A stretch of DNA of 64,000 nt from Endomychus coccineus (lineage: Eukaryota; Arthropoda; Insecta; Coleoptera; Endomychidae). Both the position numbers and the translations under genes were made by a program. The stretch lies in assembly GCA_958510875.1 (NCBI GenBank), contig OY294070.1:8184001-8248000 (forward strand), given 5' to 3'. This document shows positions 12,092 through 22,704 of the stretch, one piece after another. The notes below the pieces were generated by a model that did not search any database, had not been told where the DNA came from, and was given only the letters and a program-made list of their open reading frames with translations. The stretch's first letter is position 1. Each line of letters begins with the position of its first letter.

Positions 12092-13448
12092 ATGTTTCTC
12101 GCTAACAAAACGTGTAACGTTTGTTTGACAAGTCCCGTTATTTGGAAACTAGTTACAGATACAGACTTGAAGGATATTAGTTTCATGTTCAAATTGAATT
12201 TTGTTGTTCCAGAAATAGTAAGTGAACCAGATCGCTTCAAATGAAACATGTACTTTTACTTTTTATGACTTGTAGGAGTGGATTGCTACTAACGTTATAT
12301 GTTCAACTTGTATTGAAGACTTAAATGCTGCCCATAAATTCAAGGAACATTCTTTAATTTCACATAAGTTGCTCCAGGCCGAAGATAGTAAAGATATTTT
12401 TGCCCATGCTAATGAAATTCAAGAACAAACAATAGTTTTTCCTGACATACAGAATGAAAACGAAAGGGGACTATTGCAAAATGGACAAAATACACAAGTT
12501 GATTCATTTATTTGCCATAATTGTGATGAAGTTTTCAAAAGCAAAAATGAAATGAAAGTTCACATATCGAACAATCATCAAAAGCAGAAGTGCAAAAAGT
12601 GTGGTTATATTTGTGAAGACAAAATACAGTTGAAAGTTCACGAAAACCAGGAACACAAGCAGACTTTGAGTCAAAAGAATACCAAACATTATTTACAGTG
12701 CAACGATTGTAGTGAAAAGTTTATTTCTAGAATCAAATTAATCAAACACAGTGTAGATGTTCATAAACGGGATAAGAACACAGTCAGACCATTTGAATGT
12801 GATGTATGTCAGAAACGATTCAAAGAAGCCTATAAACTTGAACGACATAAAGGCTATCATACGAATTCACGAAACCACATTTGCACTTATTGTGGTAAAG
12901 GCTTTATAACAACCTCAGACTTGAAAAGTCACGAAAAACGACACCTAAATCTTAGAAATTATCGCTGTAAAATATGTTTGAAAAGTTTTAATACCAACCA
13001 GAATCTGGCAACACATAGAATGGTGAAACACACCAAACCCGAAGAATGGCATTATCATTGTAGTTTTTGCGATAGGAAATTTCCAACAAGTTCGAATTAT
13101 AATATGCACATGCGACGGCATATGGGTATAAAAAAATTCAATTGTCATCTGTGTGAAAAAATGTTCATTAGTAGAAGTGAAATGAAAGAACACTCGGAAA
13201 CACATTCAAATATAAAGTTGTTCAAATGTAACGATTGTGGGAAGGAATATAAAAAGAATAGGAGTCTTTTGGTGCATTTGAAGAAAGAACACAACATCGG
13301 TGATATCGTCATTCCGGTTCGTTTAAGAAAACATGTGTGCAAATTTTGTCCCAAAGCGTTTCAAGATAAGGGTAAACTGGCCAGGCATCAGTCTGTACAT
13401 TCGAATAAAAATACAGCAAAGCAGGATTGCAAAAAGTTCAATCAGTAG
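12092..13448 (+). CDS. ZAD-domain C2H2 zinc-finger protein
   Basis: Two exons: 12092-12217 (42 codons, phase 0, GTAAGT donor) and 12276-13448 (TTGTAG acceptor), giving 432 aa. Residues 8, 11, 51 and 54 (CNVC and CSTC) form the Cys4 site of a ZAD, the N-terminal dimerisation domain of many arthropod zinc-finger factors; the intron splits it. An acidic/polar linker follows, then about ten C2H2 fingers from roughly residue 120 to 415, such as FECDVCQKRF, HICTYCGKGF, YRCKICLKSF and HVCKFCPKAF. Several fingers have a standard three- or four-residue His spacing and canonical linkers are few. It is a nuclear DNA-binding protein by family; its targets are unknown. No ORF damage is seen. It is divergent from the F-box/LRR gene. 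Confidence 0.93.
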
Positions 13449-13807
13449 CTATTTCATCTACCGTTCGTTTTTATTTTTGAATTTCACAGGATTGAAAAGT
13501 GACATGAATAATAACTTCAGTTTAATTGAAACAATGAAGTTTCTCTTTTTCTATGTTAGAAAATGTGTGATTTAGTGGAAAATCTCAAATCGTAACATTT
13601 TTGGGAATATGTAAATATTTCTCACTTCTGGTATTGCATTTTGTATATGTATATGTATGTAAATATATTATATATCGTACTTATATGTTATTTAATATCT
13701 GTACTAAAATACAGTACCTATTTTTTGAACATAAAATCCACTCTCCTATTTTTCATGCTGGAAAAAACGTCTATGACTCTGATGTCAAAGTCCGAGATAG
13801 ACTGGAC
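13449..13807. other. 3' flank of the ZAD gene
   Basis: No coding potential that I can support. A TA-rich run (TATATGTATATGTATG) lies near 13640. The sequence ends at the target duplication of the P-like element. Confidence 0.5.
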
Positions 13808-14130
13808 CACGGTCGTACGTACAGGTCTGGGAACTCTATGTTTGACATGAGTCTCGTAGTCACTTGTTCAGACACCAGCTAGCGCTTAGATCGATGTATG
13901 CTGTCAGGATTAGGCGCCATCACGGTCGTACATACAGGTCTGGGAACTCTATGTTTGACATGAGTCTCGTAGTCACTTGTTCAGACACCAGCTAGCGCTT
14001 AGATCGATGTATGCTGTCAGGATTAGGCGCCATCACGGTCGTACATACAGGTCTGGGAACTCTATGTTTGACATGAGTCTCTTACATGTCGCCAAACTCG
14101 TAGTCTTTCGCTCAGTCACCAGCTAGCGCT
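13808..14130. repeat. 113-bp tandem repeat, left end of P-like element
   Basis: Units start at 13808, 13921 and 14034. Each opens CACGGTCGTAC, continues ACAGGTCTGGGAACTC and includes CACCAGCTAGCGCTT. The third copy is diverged and shortened. Confidence 0.9.
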
Positions 14131-14185
14131 TGGATGGAAGTATGGCAACAATCAAATTATTAAGTAATAGTTATTTATGTATCAA

Positions 14186-14274
14186 GGGAATTATAAGGGC
14201 CTTAATTACCGACGGCAAAGTTTGCGTCCCGAGGGACAGCAATTGCCTGAGGTTATTAAGGCTCATTAATTCCC
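14186..14274. repeat. Long imperfect hairpin inside the P-like element
   Basis: GGGAATTATAAGGGCCTTAAT at the left pairs imperfectly with ATTAAGGCTCATTAATTCCC at the right. An inner GGCAA...TTGCC and GTCCC...GGGAC pairing caps the fold. A related but shorter inverted sequence lies near 14948-14975. Confidence 0.7.
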
Positions 14275-14482
14275 GTGGTACATGGATAATTTTATTTCTG
14301 ACCGATTTCAATAAAATTTTGTTCATTTTTAAAACGGAATAAATGCACCAATTCATTACCTTCGTTATATTTGAATCAGGTACCGTTGATTATAGGCGTT
14401 TTGTTGTTGCTATGTTACTTGTTTACAAACAAAGCTATCAAGCTGTGTTTGCGTTAAAAACGTGTTTTCTACCCCAAATATA

Positions 14483-14946
14483 ATGGAGGACATTTTGAAA
14501 AATGCTGAAAAAGCAAGAGAATCATTAATTCCATCGAAAAGTGAAGCCGTATACAAAAAAGAATATAAAATATATCTGGAGTGGCTGACAAGGAAAAATG
14601 TTATGCCAAAAGATGCCACTGAAACTATATTTCAGGCATATTTTCAAGAACTGGTAAGGAATTTTCTATGTTTTTCGGTAGATTTGCTAGTAATTGTGTT
14701 TATTCGTTGCAGTCAGAAACGTATATTCCGAATTCTTTATGGCCTAAATGGTCAATGCTAAAATCGATGGTGACTATACATGAGAAACGAGATATCACCA
14801 AGTTCAATGAACTAGAGGCTTTTTTGAAACGGGAGAGTAAGAGTTATAAGCCGAAAAAGTCCGCTGTTTTATCTCCTAAAGATGTCATCAGATTTCTAAA
14901 TATATATATATGCATTTCTTATTTTATTTTTACTTGTGAAAGGTAG
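14483..14946 (+). pseudogene. Crypton-like tyrosine recombinase, N-terminal piece
   Basis: Exon 1 is 14483-14653 (57 codons, phase 0, GTAAGG donor). Exon 2 starts at 14713 after a TTGCAG acceptor and runs open to 14946. The protein resembles the first half of the recombinase at 35283-36506: a YKKEYKIYLEWL-like core-binding start, a WSMLKSMV segment, and then KSYKPKKSAVLSPKDVIRFLN, which matches the KAKKSKTFTTEDIHKFLQ segment there. The catalytic domain (R, H-x-x-R, Y) is absent. The splice sites look intact, so a short spliced protein could be made, but function is doubtful. Confidence 0.65.
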
Positions 14947-15127
14947 AGGGAATTATAGAATCTATAATGTCCCAAGGGAGTTATGACCCTCATTATTGAT
15001 AGCGTAACTATGACGATATAAGCTTATAATATCTCGGTCAGAAATAAAATAATTTTTCTCGTAACGCAATATTTACTATTCTGATTTGAGAGAGGAATAG
15101 AACTGTTACTCTTGTCAAAATGTATTA

Positions 15128-15345
15128 CTCACCTTAAAAATAACTTCCCCTTTTTCGTTATACATGCTCGCACACATAAAAGATCTCGTTAAAACGATTT
15201 CTATACGGAATCGCAAGCATCCACTTTTTTCGCAATTCCGCATCTTTTGGCACTTTAAAAACAAGTTTTTTGCTGTACACTTTTGTACCCCGTTTTGCAG
15301 TTTGGCACAATGCACGGTTCCGTAATTTTTTTCTAAAAACGCCGG
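15128..15345 (-). pseudogene. THAP zinc-finger exon, frameshifted
   Basis: On the minus strand a CIVPNC motif (the first two zinc ligands) is followed by a frame change. A VPKDAELRKKW segment with the invariant Trp then appears, and a CEH motif supplies the last ligands. The exon ends at an AAG|GTGAGT donor near 15128. This is the C2CH layout of THAP domains, the DNA-binding module of P-element transposases. Premature stops and frame shifts make it non-functional. Confidence 0.6.
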
Positions 15346-15384
15346 TATTCCTTGTGTTTACAAGTCAACAATGACAGTTGAAAA

Positions 15385-15678
15385 CACGGTCGTATACGTG
15401 CCAGACATCATTCCTGGACTCATGCGCCACCCTTTTGGTACTATGCAACAGATGACGCTTGGCGGAGTCACTTCTCACATAGGAAACAGCCTCGAGTTCC
15501 CAGACCTGTATATACGACCGTGGGCACCATATCGTTCAAACACGGTCGTATACGTGCCAGAGAACATTCCTCGACTCATGCGCCACCCTTGTGATACTAC
15601 GCAACAGATGACGCTTAGCGGACTCACTTCTCACATAGGGAACAGCCTCGAGATTCCAGACCTGTATATACGACCGTG
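15385..15678. repeat. 138-bp tandem units with inverted ends, right end of P-like element
   Basis: The units are 15385-15522 and 15541-15678. Each starts CACGGTCGTATA and ends TATACGACCGTG, so every unit has its own 12-bp inverted ends, identical to the ends of the whole element. Confidence 0.9.
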
Positions 15679-15686
15679 GACTGGAC

Positions 15687-16497
15687 GAACTTCTTTTCTA
15701 TTTATAGAATCGCCAATGCGTTCAGTAGATCTTCTGACATTGTGCTTCTCAGAAAAGTTTAAATGCATTTGAGGGTGGAAAAACATCGTTCATGTATGTT
15801 TCCGTCAAAACCTTTTTTAGGTTGTTTGTTATGAACACTAAGTGGCGTTTAAACTGAAGATTTTGTCGGATATTATATAAGCATGTATGTACATATAATA
15901 TCTATGGTTTTTGAATAACCGTAACCTATAAAACGTCACTTTTCTCGAATCCTAGATTTAATCCCCAATCTAAAGTTCAAACTGAACCTGATTACCTGGC
16001 CCTAAATGGAACTTCCAGGTGAAAAACTGAATAAAAATTATAGAAAACCTAATTACCTTTAATTTGAATGCTCAAAGTTTCTGTCTATGTATGATTGCTA
16101 ATCGTAACAAGAACTCGATTTCAATTCGAAAATTAGTGAATTGTTGGTTTGTAATTATGTATACCATTTATTGCATTGAATACAGCTGGTATGCATAAAA
16201 AATACACAAGGATGTCGAATAGAAGAGTAACAAATGCTATTTCAAGGTTCTATGTAATAAATTCATAGATATGTAGCGTTCAACATTTTTTAAGAAGACC
16301 AAAAATGTAAAAGAAAATTATTTTGTAACTGTTCCTGATGATGCAAGACTCATCGATAATGGTCCAATCGTCAGTGTAAAACTAGACATCGGCGTCGATC
16401 TTTTTTTGGTCATTTCGCCCCCGGTAACTTTTATGTCACACAACCGTTCATCAGGCTTTTGGAAAATGTCAACATCCTTATAGGGTTGGCATTTATA
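15687..16497. other. Intergenic sequence, no supported gene
   Basis: AT-rich. A 60-codon minus-strand frame at 16500-16318 has no recognisable homology or signals. Confidence 0.4.
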
Positions 16498-16535
16498 CAT
16501 AGATAACTCTACTACCGGTAGTAGAGTTATCTATG
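16498..16535. repeat. Perfect 38-bp palindrome
   Basis: The sequence is its own reverse complement around the central ACCGGT (16514-16519), from CATAGATAACTCTACTA to the mirror half, with no spacer. Symmetry stops outside these limits. Confidence 0.95.
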
Positions 16536-16569
16536 CATTTATAGCTTTCATTTCCCCAACTAGTCAAAC

Positions 16570-16958
16570 CAGAGAGATGTTAAGATAGAGTGGGCGAGAG
16601 ACTATTTACGTGACCGGGTTTAAGATATATATTCCGTATGGTGGGGGATTTTAGGTAGATGCTTATAGTTGCATAAAACACAATGAGAACCAATTTTTTC
16701 ACAGAAGATAAATGCAAAAAATAGTTTTAAACAAAATATTGTTGTTTTATAAAGCCCAGAGATGATAAAACCACTGAATATAACGAGTCGCGCGAGCATG
16801 GTGTGAAATTTAGTAAGAAGCAGAGAGAAACATCTCTTTGGTAAGAAGCAAAGAGATCTCTCTGGTAAGAAGAGGGGAAGAATCTCGTAGCTTAACCTCG
16901 GTCATTTATTTAACAATGCATTCATTGCGCTAGCGCACTCTATCCTTACATCTCTCTG
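16570..16958. mobile_element. hAT-type MITE, 389 bp
   Basis: The terminal inverted repeats CAGAGAGATGTTAAGATAGAG and CTCTATCCTTACATCTCTCTG differ at few positions. They are flanked by a perfect 8-bp duplication AGTCAAAC (16562-16569 and 16959-16966). CAG ends and an 8-bp duplication are typical of hAT. There is no coding capacity; the interior has repeated GGTAAGAAG and AGAGA motifs. Confidence 0.9.
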
Positions 16959-16966
16959 AGTCAAAC

Positions 16967-17660
16967 ACGCAGGCGCGCAGCAGTTGGGCATTATAATAAT
17001 TATGCGTAGGAGTGACTTTGCGGGTCTATAACTTTAGAACTTAGTAGTTGGACATTCAAATTAAAAGTACCTAATTACATCTTCTATATTTTTTATTCAC
17101 AGTTTCACACCCGGAAGTATGATTTGGTAGTTGAAAAATTGATGAGAAGTTTTTTTCTAAAGCTGTAACTTTTACAATATCAATCCTACAAAAAATTCAA
17201 TCAAAAATGAAAGATATAACGATTTTCTAGAACTATAGTTCTCATAAAGTTTCCGAAAAACGAACTGCTTTTTTCAAGATGACGACCGGAAGCCAGCAGG
17301 TACAGTCCCGACTTTTTGGTTTTTGACTCTACCCGTCCCCTTTCCACTTCGGTCAAAAATATCGACCCGTGCATTTTTCAACAACATTACATTGTTTTCT
17401 GTCTAAATGCGCTGGACTAACTTGTTCCCAAAACGTATCTAATATTTTTCTCAATAAATTTGATTGTCAAAATTTAATAAATTGTAAATTGAATTCCTTA
17501 ATTTTATTTTCGAAAACATTGAAAATACGAAACTTCTAAATCCCGATTCATGCCAAAAATGTCCTGACTAGTTTGGAATTGTTAAGTAGGTATTGCGTAA
17601 ATTCTTTTTCCAACAAATTTAATATTTTTCGCGTATCTATAATTAATCAGCACATGGAAA
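16967..17660. other. Intergenic sequence downstream of P450 gene A
   Basis: No gene seen. Sequences around 17260-17400 look like an old interspersed repeat but cannot be classified. Confidence 0.35.
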
Positions 17661-17765
17661 AAGATTTGACGAAAAAGCTACGATGCTGGTGTGGACAGAA
17701 TGAAGGATAAGATGGTTGGTAAAATATGTGGATCTGATAGGCGATCATGTTGAAAAGTATTAGGT
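17661..17765 (+). pseudogene. Mariner transposase C-terminal relic next to P450 A
   Basis: Encodes VDLIGDHVEK, which matches the GDYVEK end typical of mariner transposases. It is preceded by ACGATGCTGGTGTGG, shared with the copies downstream of genes D and E. Confidence 0.55.
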
Positions 17766-18201
17766 GTTGAATTTTCAGCGTCCTCAACCACAGTCATTAT
17801 TGATACTACCGTTTTATTGAATAACGAATGTTGAAAATACTTACCACTTCCAGAATTAAGGAACAAGGATGTATTTCATACAGTGTAAAATAAATCTTAA
17901 CACTTATTTGTACTGGATTAATTATTTTTAACGTCTTTCATTTATTTTATTGTCAAGCACACATAACTTATTATTTCAACTAACTTAAGTTAAGTATAGT
18001 TGGATCACCATAGAAGAAATGACTAACACTGAATATTGTCAACCTATGTGGTGATTATTATTTTAACATTAGGAACATTAGAGGATACTTGTAATAATAA
18101 CCTTTACTTCTTGGGAAAATTAACGCTTAATCAAGCATTACAACCACAACCTCCATTATATTTAGTGAATAACTTTGTTTTAGGAATACTATAATAACAG
18201 C

Positions 18202-21200
18202 TTATACTTTTTCTAAATTTATAACTTTTTTCTTTTTCCAGTCCCCTGAAATGTTTTCCGCATTCAACCAAATATCTCCTAAGACACTTAGGGCGCCGCT
18301 TGTTGGATGGAATCGTGAAGGCAGTGTAGTTTTTCCGTTCAACGTGAATAGATATTTCTTCAATAATAGTGTAAGCCCTACTTTAGTTTGCATAAGCCCA
18401 AATCTCAAACCTGAAATAAGAAATTAATTACCTATTGAAACAATCAATCAATCAATCAATATATCAAACGGGGGCGGGCAAGTCCAGAGCACTTAGACCG
18501 CTTGATTGGGTCCATTGTGCGTCCCTTGATAAAAGAATCAGTCCAGCTGGCCCAAGGCAGCTCCGATGGCTAAGATGACCATAAGGATGCAACGGCCTTC
18601 TTCAGTTTAGCATCGAGGATAACTCCAAGGTTCTTTACTGAGCCGTTCATGTGCAGGGACCTTCCTAACAAACGAATATTTGGTAGGGATCCCAGTTTCC
18701 GTTTCCTCGTGAACTATATATTGCTGAAATACTTAAACTCACCTACATTGTACTTTCTATCATTTAAGAGATGAGTGCATGTAGGTTTCAATGGATAAAA
18801 ATTGAAAGGCGAAATTTTTCAAAATGGAAACATTTCACCGTTACGTGTTTATTACGTAATTGTGAAATGTTTGTTTCTTGCAAATTATATTACTGTTGTT
18901 AAATAAGTTTCAATTATTTGTTCATTATTTTGTCACTAGTATTGGACCAAATGTTAAATGACTCATTTGCAATTTGTTGTAATTCGGACATTCCAATATG
19001 AGAAAAGATGCTCACCTATGCACAGTCTCGGTCCTTCCCCGAAAGGTAAATAACAATGCCGATTCCTCTGTCGTTTATTCTCTTTAGTAAAACGTTCTGG
19101 ATCAAATTTTTGGGGTTCCGGATAATATTCTTCATCGTAATGTATTCCCATCACCGGGATAATAGCTTTAATACCTTTCTTTATGATAACATCTGTATCT
19201 GGTACCTTATAATCTTTGACACATATTCTGGATAATAATGGAATTGGAGGATATTTTCTTAGGGTTTCTGAAATAAAAAAACTACACCAAGAACACATGT
19301 AGGTATGTAATAATTCAAAATATGGAAGCTTGGTATTGAATTGTTCTGTTGGTGCTGATTCATGTGTGAAATAATATTCCATTCAGGTACGTTTTCGTTG
19401 AAGAAACACTAAGAAGAAATACCTTGGGGTACCGGGCGGAAAAAAGTACGGGTGCTGGAATAATCGAGAAAACGGACCAAGGGGCCAAGGGCCAAGGGAC
19501 CAAGAATTTCTTTGAACCCAGGGACTTTTGCGACAGATTTCCAAGCAAAAATAGTTTCAATTATAACATGTACTCAAATCATGTGGGAGAGCGCCTATGA
19601 GAATAGACAAATCACAATCATAGTGTGCAGCCTGACAGTGCTTAAGGCACTGGAGTCATACATAATCACCTCACAATGTGTACTTGATTGCGTCGAAGAA
19701 CTAACGGCACTAGTAATGAACCCCAATAGAGTAACACTCGTGTGGGAGTCTGGAGAAACCAAACGAGAAGGGACAGAAACTGACGTCGCACTCGCTAAAG
19801 CGGAGGCGGAAAAACCACTGATTGGACCAGAGCCAACCTGTGGCATTTCTCATGCCACAGCAAAATCTGTAATCCAAAAATGGTTCGAGATAGAGCACCG
19901 TGCCTACTGGAGAGAACTGCCCCGTATGTCGCAATCCAAGCGACTGATGGGAGATCTCCAGCAGCAACGAGTAAAAAATCTACTGACAAGAAATACGGAA
20001 TCTTGTTGCATTCCTGACCGGACACGCCCCATGCAACAAACACCTCTACACGATGGGACTGGTAGATCAGCCTACTTGCAGGGGTTGCGGCGTGGAAGAT
20101 GAGACACCTATGCATGTGCTGTGTCAGTGCACGGCATATACGGTTGGTCGTCGGACATACCTCGGAGACGATAAGACTACACCCGAGGAAATCAGAAGTA
20201 TCCCCTATATCAGGCTACTGGAATTCACACCGGACTGACGAGGAGGTAGAAACAAGTGAGGGCACAATAGGACTATAATGATCGCAGTGCTGTGGGGCTC
20301 CCCTCAGGATGGAGAACCAACCTCACGGAGGAGGGGTTTTAGTCGGTAGGAATCCGGCACACCCGGGGCACGGGCACCCGATGCGTCTATGCAAGATTTC
20401 CCCTCCTCTACGCAAAAAAAAAGAAGAAGAAACGTAAACGTACACACAAACAATTTTATAACATGTTGAAGTTTGAAGGTATTGTTAGAAACATGATGAA
20501 GTTATTAGATTTTTGAACGCCTTACCTTCTATAACTTGATGCATATATTTCATATCATGCATAGATTCGTACGTTATTTCGTCATTATATTTCTTCAAAA
20601 CTGAATTAATTTCTTCCCGCACTCGTTCTTGTATCTCTGGATTTTGGGCCAGTTCGAATAGCGCAAAAGCCATTACCGTTGAACTAGTTTCGAACCCGGC
20701 AGCGAAAAAAACGAAACACTGTGCACAGATTTCATTGAACGTAAACCTATTTTTGGTGTTTTGATCACAATTTTCTTCCTCCTTATTCAGATCAATCAAT
20801 ATTTGTAAGAAATCTTTCCTACTCACATTATTTTTCTCCCGGTAATCAATGGTCTTTCGTATCAGGTTCATGAAGAAATCTGACGTATCTTTCTCAATTC
20901 TGACTATGCCCAAAGCGTGTCCCAAATTGGGCAAACCGCTCGCAAAAGACACTAACATGTGCCTGAATTTGCTGGGATTGAAGAACTTGTTGCCGTGAAA
21001 TCTGAATGGTGAATCTGGTTCCTTGAAAGAGTTACACTCAAGACCAAAAGCACATGAACCAATGACGTTAGTTGTGAAGCAACGCAACATATCTTTTATG
21101 TCCAGAGGTTGATTTTTGCGTTCGTCGACAGCATCTCGCAGTGACACCCCGCATGCGATCAAAGTTCGGAACATCATTTTCATTTTTCCCGAGGTAAAAG

Positions 21201-21639
21201 TCGGTGACAGCTTAACACGAAGGTTATTCCAACGAGCTCCACCAAGAGTGAAGAGATGTGCACCTAAGGGGTCGTCCTTTTCGTTGTAGTAACTTCCCCG
21301 GTCTGAGAAATAATTGAAATCTCTGGTCATGATATTCTGAACTTGTTCTAAGCCCACTGGGATGTATATGGGCGAAGTATAAAAGTACACTCCAAAATGT
21401 TGCCGTCCATGGGCTTTCATATGCGCGTACCAATCCATGAAGAATGAAAAAAGTGGAACGACCGCAGGTTTGAATATATTTGGAGAGTTTCCGAAAATTA
21501 AGGAGGGCGATTGGCAAATTCTTAGATTGTGTCTCTTCCAATATCCGTGCGACCATTTGACATATGTTAAGGTTATAAGAGCTAGAGCAATAAATATGCC
21601 TACAGCTTCTGTAAATCGATAAGTTTGGCACATTAACAT
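18202..21639 (-). CDS. Cytochrome P450, CYP6-like (gene A)
   Basis: Coding exons are 21639-20526, 19267-19016 and 18410-18202, with two phase-1 introns, giving 524 aa. The chosen Met follows a CTCTAG acceptor by 7 nt; a leader intron (21718-21647, 72 bp) has a GTAAGT donor. A longer frame starting at 21684 lies inside that intron. The N-terminal membrane anchor (VGIFIALALITLTYV) places the enzyme on the ER surface. Visible motifs: helix-C WNNLR, helix-I AGFETSS (about residue 315), ExxR at the exon 1/2 junction, DPERF, and haem loop FGEGPRLCIG with Cys about 454. Distinctive: the C terminus runs about 12 residues past its paralogues and ends in KKKKVINLEKV. Introns 1 and 2 hold non-LTR debris. 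Probably an oxygen- and NADPH-P450-reductase-dependent monooxygenase; substrate unknown. Confidence 0.92.
18438..18720 (-). pseudogene. (CAAT)n run and non-LTR RT scrap in intron 2 of gene A
   Basis: A CAATCAATCAAT run near 18438-18460 is followed by GC-richer sequence that on the minus strand resembles the VKNLGVILDAKL motif of non-LTR reverse transcriptases. It is strongly degraded. Confidence 0.5.
19500..20425 (+). mobile_element. Non-LTR retrotransposon 3' end in intron 1 of gene A
   Basis: The plus-strand frames 19512-20102 and 20053-20238 encode the region downstream of an RNase H domain. They include the Cys/His knuckle GCGVEDETPMHVLCQC and the C-terminal EEIRSIPYIRLLEF. A 3' UTR with GAATCCGGCACA follows, and an A-rich tail begins near 20415. 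5'-truncated, as is usual for these elements. The same family occurs upstream of genes C and D on the minus strand. Confidence 0.8.
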
Positions 21640-21718
21640 CTTCGATCTAGAGGAGAAATTATAAATTGACGTAAGCTCCTCCATCCCTTACAAAAGAATT
21701 AATTATTCATATACTTAC

Positions 21719-21995
21719 TCAGTCGTTAGCATACCATACGAAAAGAAAACAAACTGGATTTATGTGCTCATGTACAATTATTTTATGAAGTTATATTCAT
21801 CGAATTGACATAAAGAATATGTAGCCTTGTTTGAAATCATGACATTATATATAATCTTTTGTTTGTTAAACATTCATTTGATTAAGTGAATAATTGTTTG
21901 TTGATAAACGTATCGTTTATCAAGAAAAATATTTCTTGACCTTAATATATAAAATTAATATATTCCAAATTAAGAATTGATCTTATTAAAATACT
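21719..21995 (-). promoter_or_regulatory. 5' flank of P450 gene A
   Basis: Lies upstream of the leader-intron donor at 21718. AT-rich, with TATATATAATC near 21850. It is cut off 280 bp upstream by the Gypsy element, so distal control sequence of gene A may be displaced to beyond 28.7 kb. Confidence 0.45.
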
Positions 21996-21999
21996 TTAT

Positions 22000-22308
22000 T
22001 TTGGTGGTTTTTGATTATATGAGGTTGGGATATCTGCGTGGACACCGCAGAATAAAAGATGACGTTGTGGTAAGGTGGTTTATTCACTGATACACAATAA
22101 GAAACATCACTAAGTCAATAGTACCCGTGACAGGATTGTACCATGTCGTTCTTGGTAGCATATCGAGACATCTATATCTATCAATGTAAGTGTCACCTGA
22201 AAGGTAACGTTCGCCCCTCTTGTCACGGGTGACGTACCGCTTAGTGTATCAATAATAATTGTTCTAAATAATATATACATATTCAGCATGAATATAATTT
22301 TCCCTACA
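22000..22308 (-). repeat. 3' LTR of the Gypsy element
   Basis: 309 bp. On the minus strand it runs from TGTAGGGAAAAT to ACCACCAAA. It lacks a segment of about 20 bp present in the other LTR near 28700-28720. Confidence 0.92.
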
Positions 22309-22322
22309 CCTTCCCTGCAGAG
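22309..22322 (-). other. Polypurine tract of the Gypsy element
   Basis: The minus strand reads CTGCAGGGAAGG immediately before the 3' LTR, the expected position for plus-strand DNA priming. Confidence 0.6.
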
Positions 22323-22704
22323 AAAAGAATTTATTTGCTATGTCCAAAGTGAATAAATTCGTCAAAACAACAATAACACTCCTATCATAAATTTGGATTC
22401 TAAGATCTTTCTTTTCTCTCCAGCATCGGTGTTAATATGAGTAAGTGTAATACGATACATAATACCAATAAATATAATAATTTACAAATTCTTATAATAA
22501 AATGAAATATTTGATGTCGATTGTTTTTTTTTTCAAGGTAAGCTCTATAATATAGTAAACATAAAATAAGTGTCAAGTTCACAGCTACTTATAAAAACAT
22601 CAATGCTCTACTAAAATTATGTAATTCAAGGTTGTTGCGATGCATTCTCGAACACATCCCGTTTTGTGCATAGTTCAGCATTTTTGAATTAAATCGTCGC
22701 GCAC

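Larger units (their letters stand above)
13808..15678. mobile_element. P-superfamily-like DNA transposon, non-autonomous
   Basis: The ends are inverted: CACGGTCGTACGTACAGGTC on the left and GACCTGTATATACGACCGTG on the right. A perfect 8-bp target duplication GACTGGAC flanks them (13800-13807 and 15679-15686). Both ends carry subterminal tandem repeats (113-bp units on the left, 138-bp units on the right). A minus-strand THAP-type zinc-finger exon lies at 15345-15128. THAP plus an 8-bp duplication is the signature of P-element-type transposons; hAT is the alternative by duplication length alone. No transposase core is present. The middle holds a two-exon Crypton-like fragment. Confidence 0.8.

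Noticed and set aside
13808..14130. Regular 113-bp repeats, considered as a CRISPR-like array
   Set aside because: Direct tandem units without spacers in a eukaryotic transposon end.
15371..15772. 133-codon plus-strand ORF
   Set aside because: It spans the two 138-bp terminal repeat units, so the protein is internally repeated and non-genic.
16318..16500. 60-codon minus-strand ORF
   Set aside because: No homology, no splice or start context, ends at the palindrome. Left unannotated.
21640..21684. Upstream in-frame Met of P450 gene A (likewise in C and E)
   Set aside because: It lies inside a 72-bp leader intron with GTAAGT donor and AG acceptor, and gene D lacks the upstream ATG.
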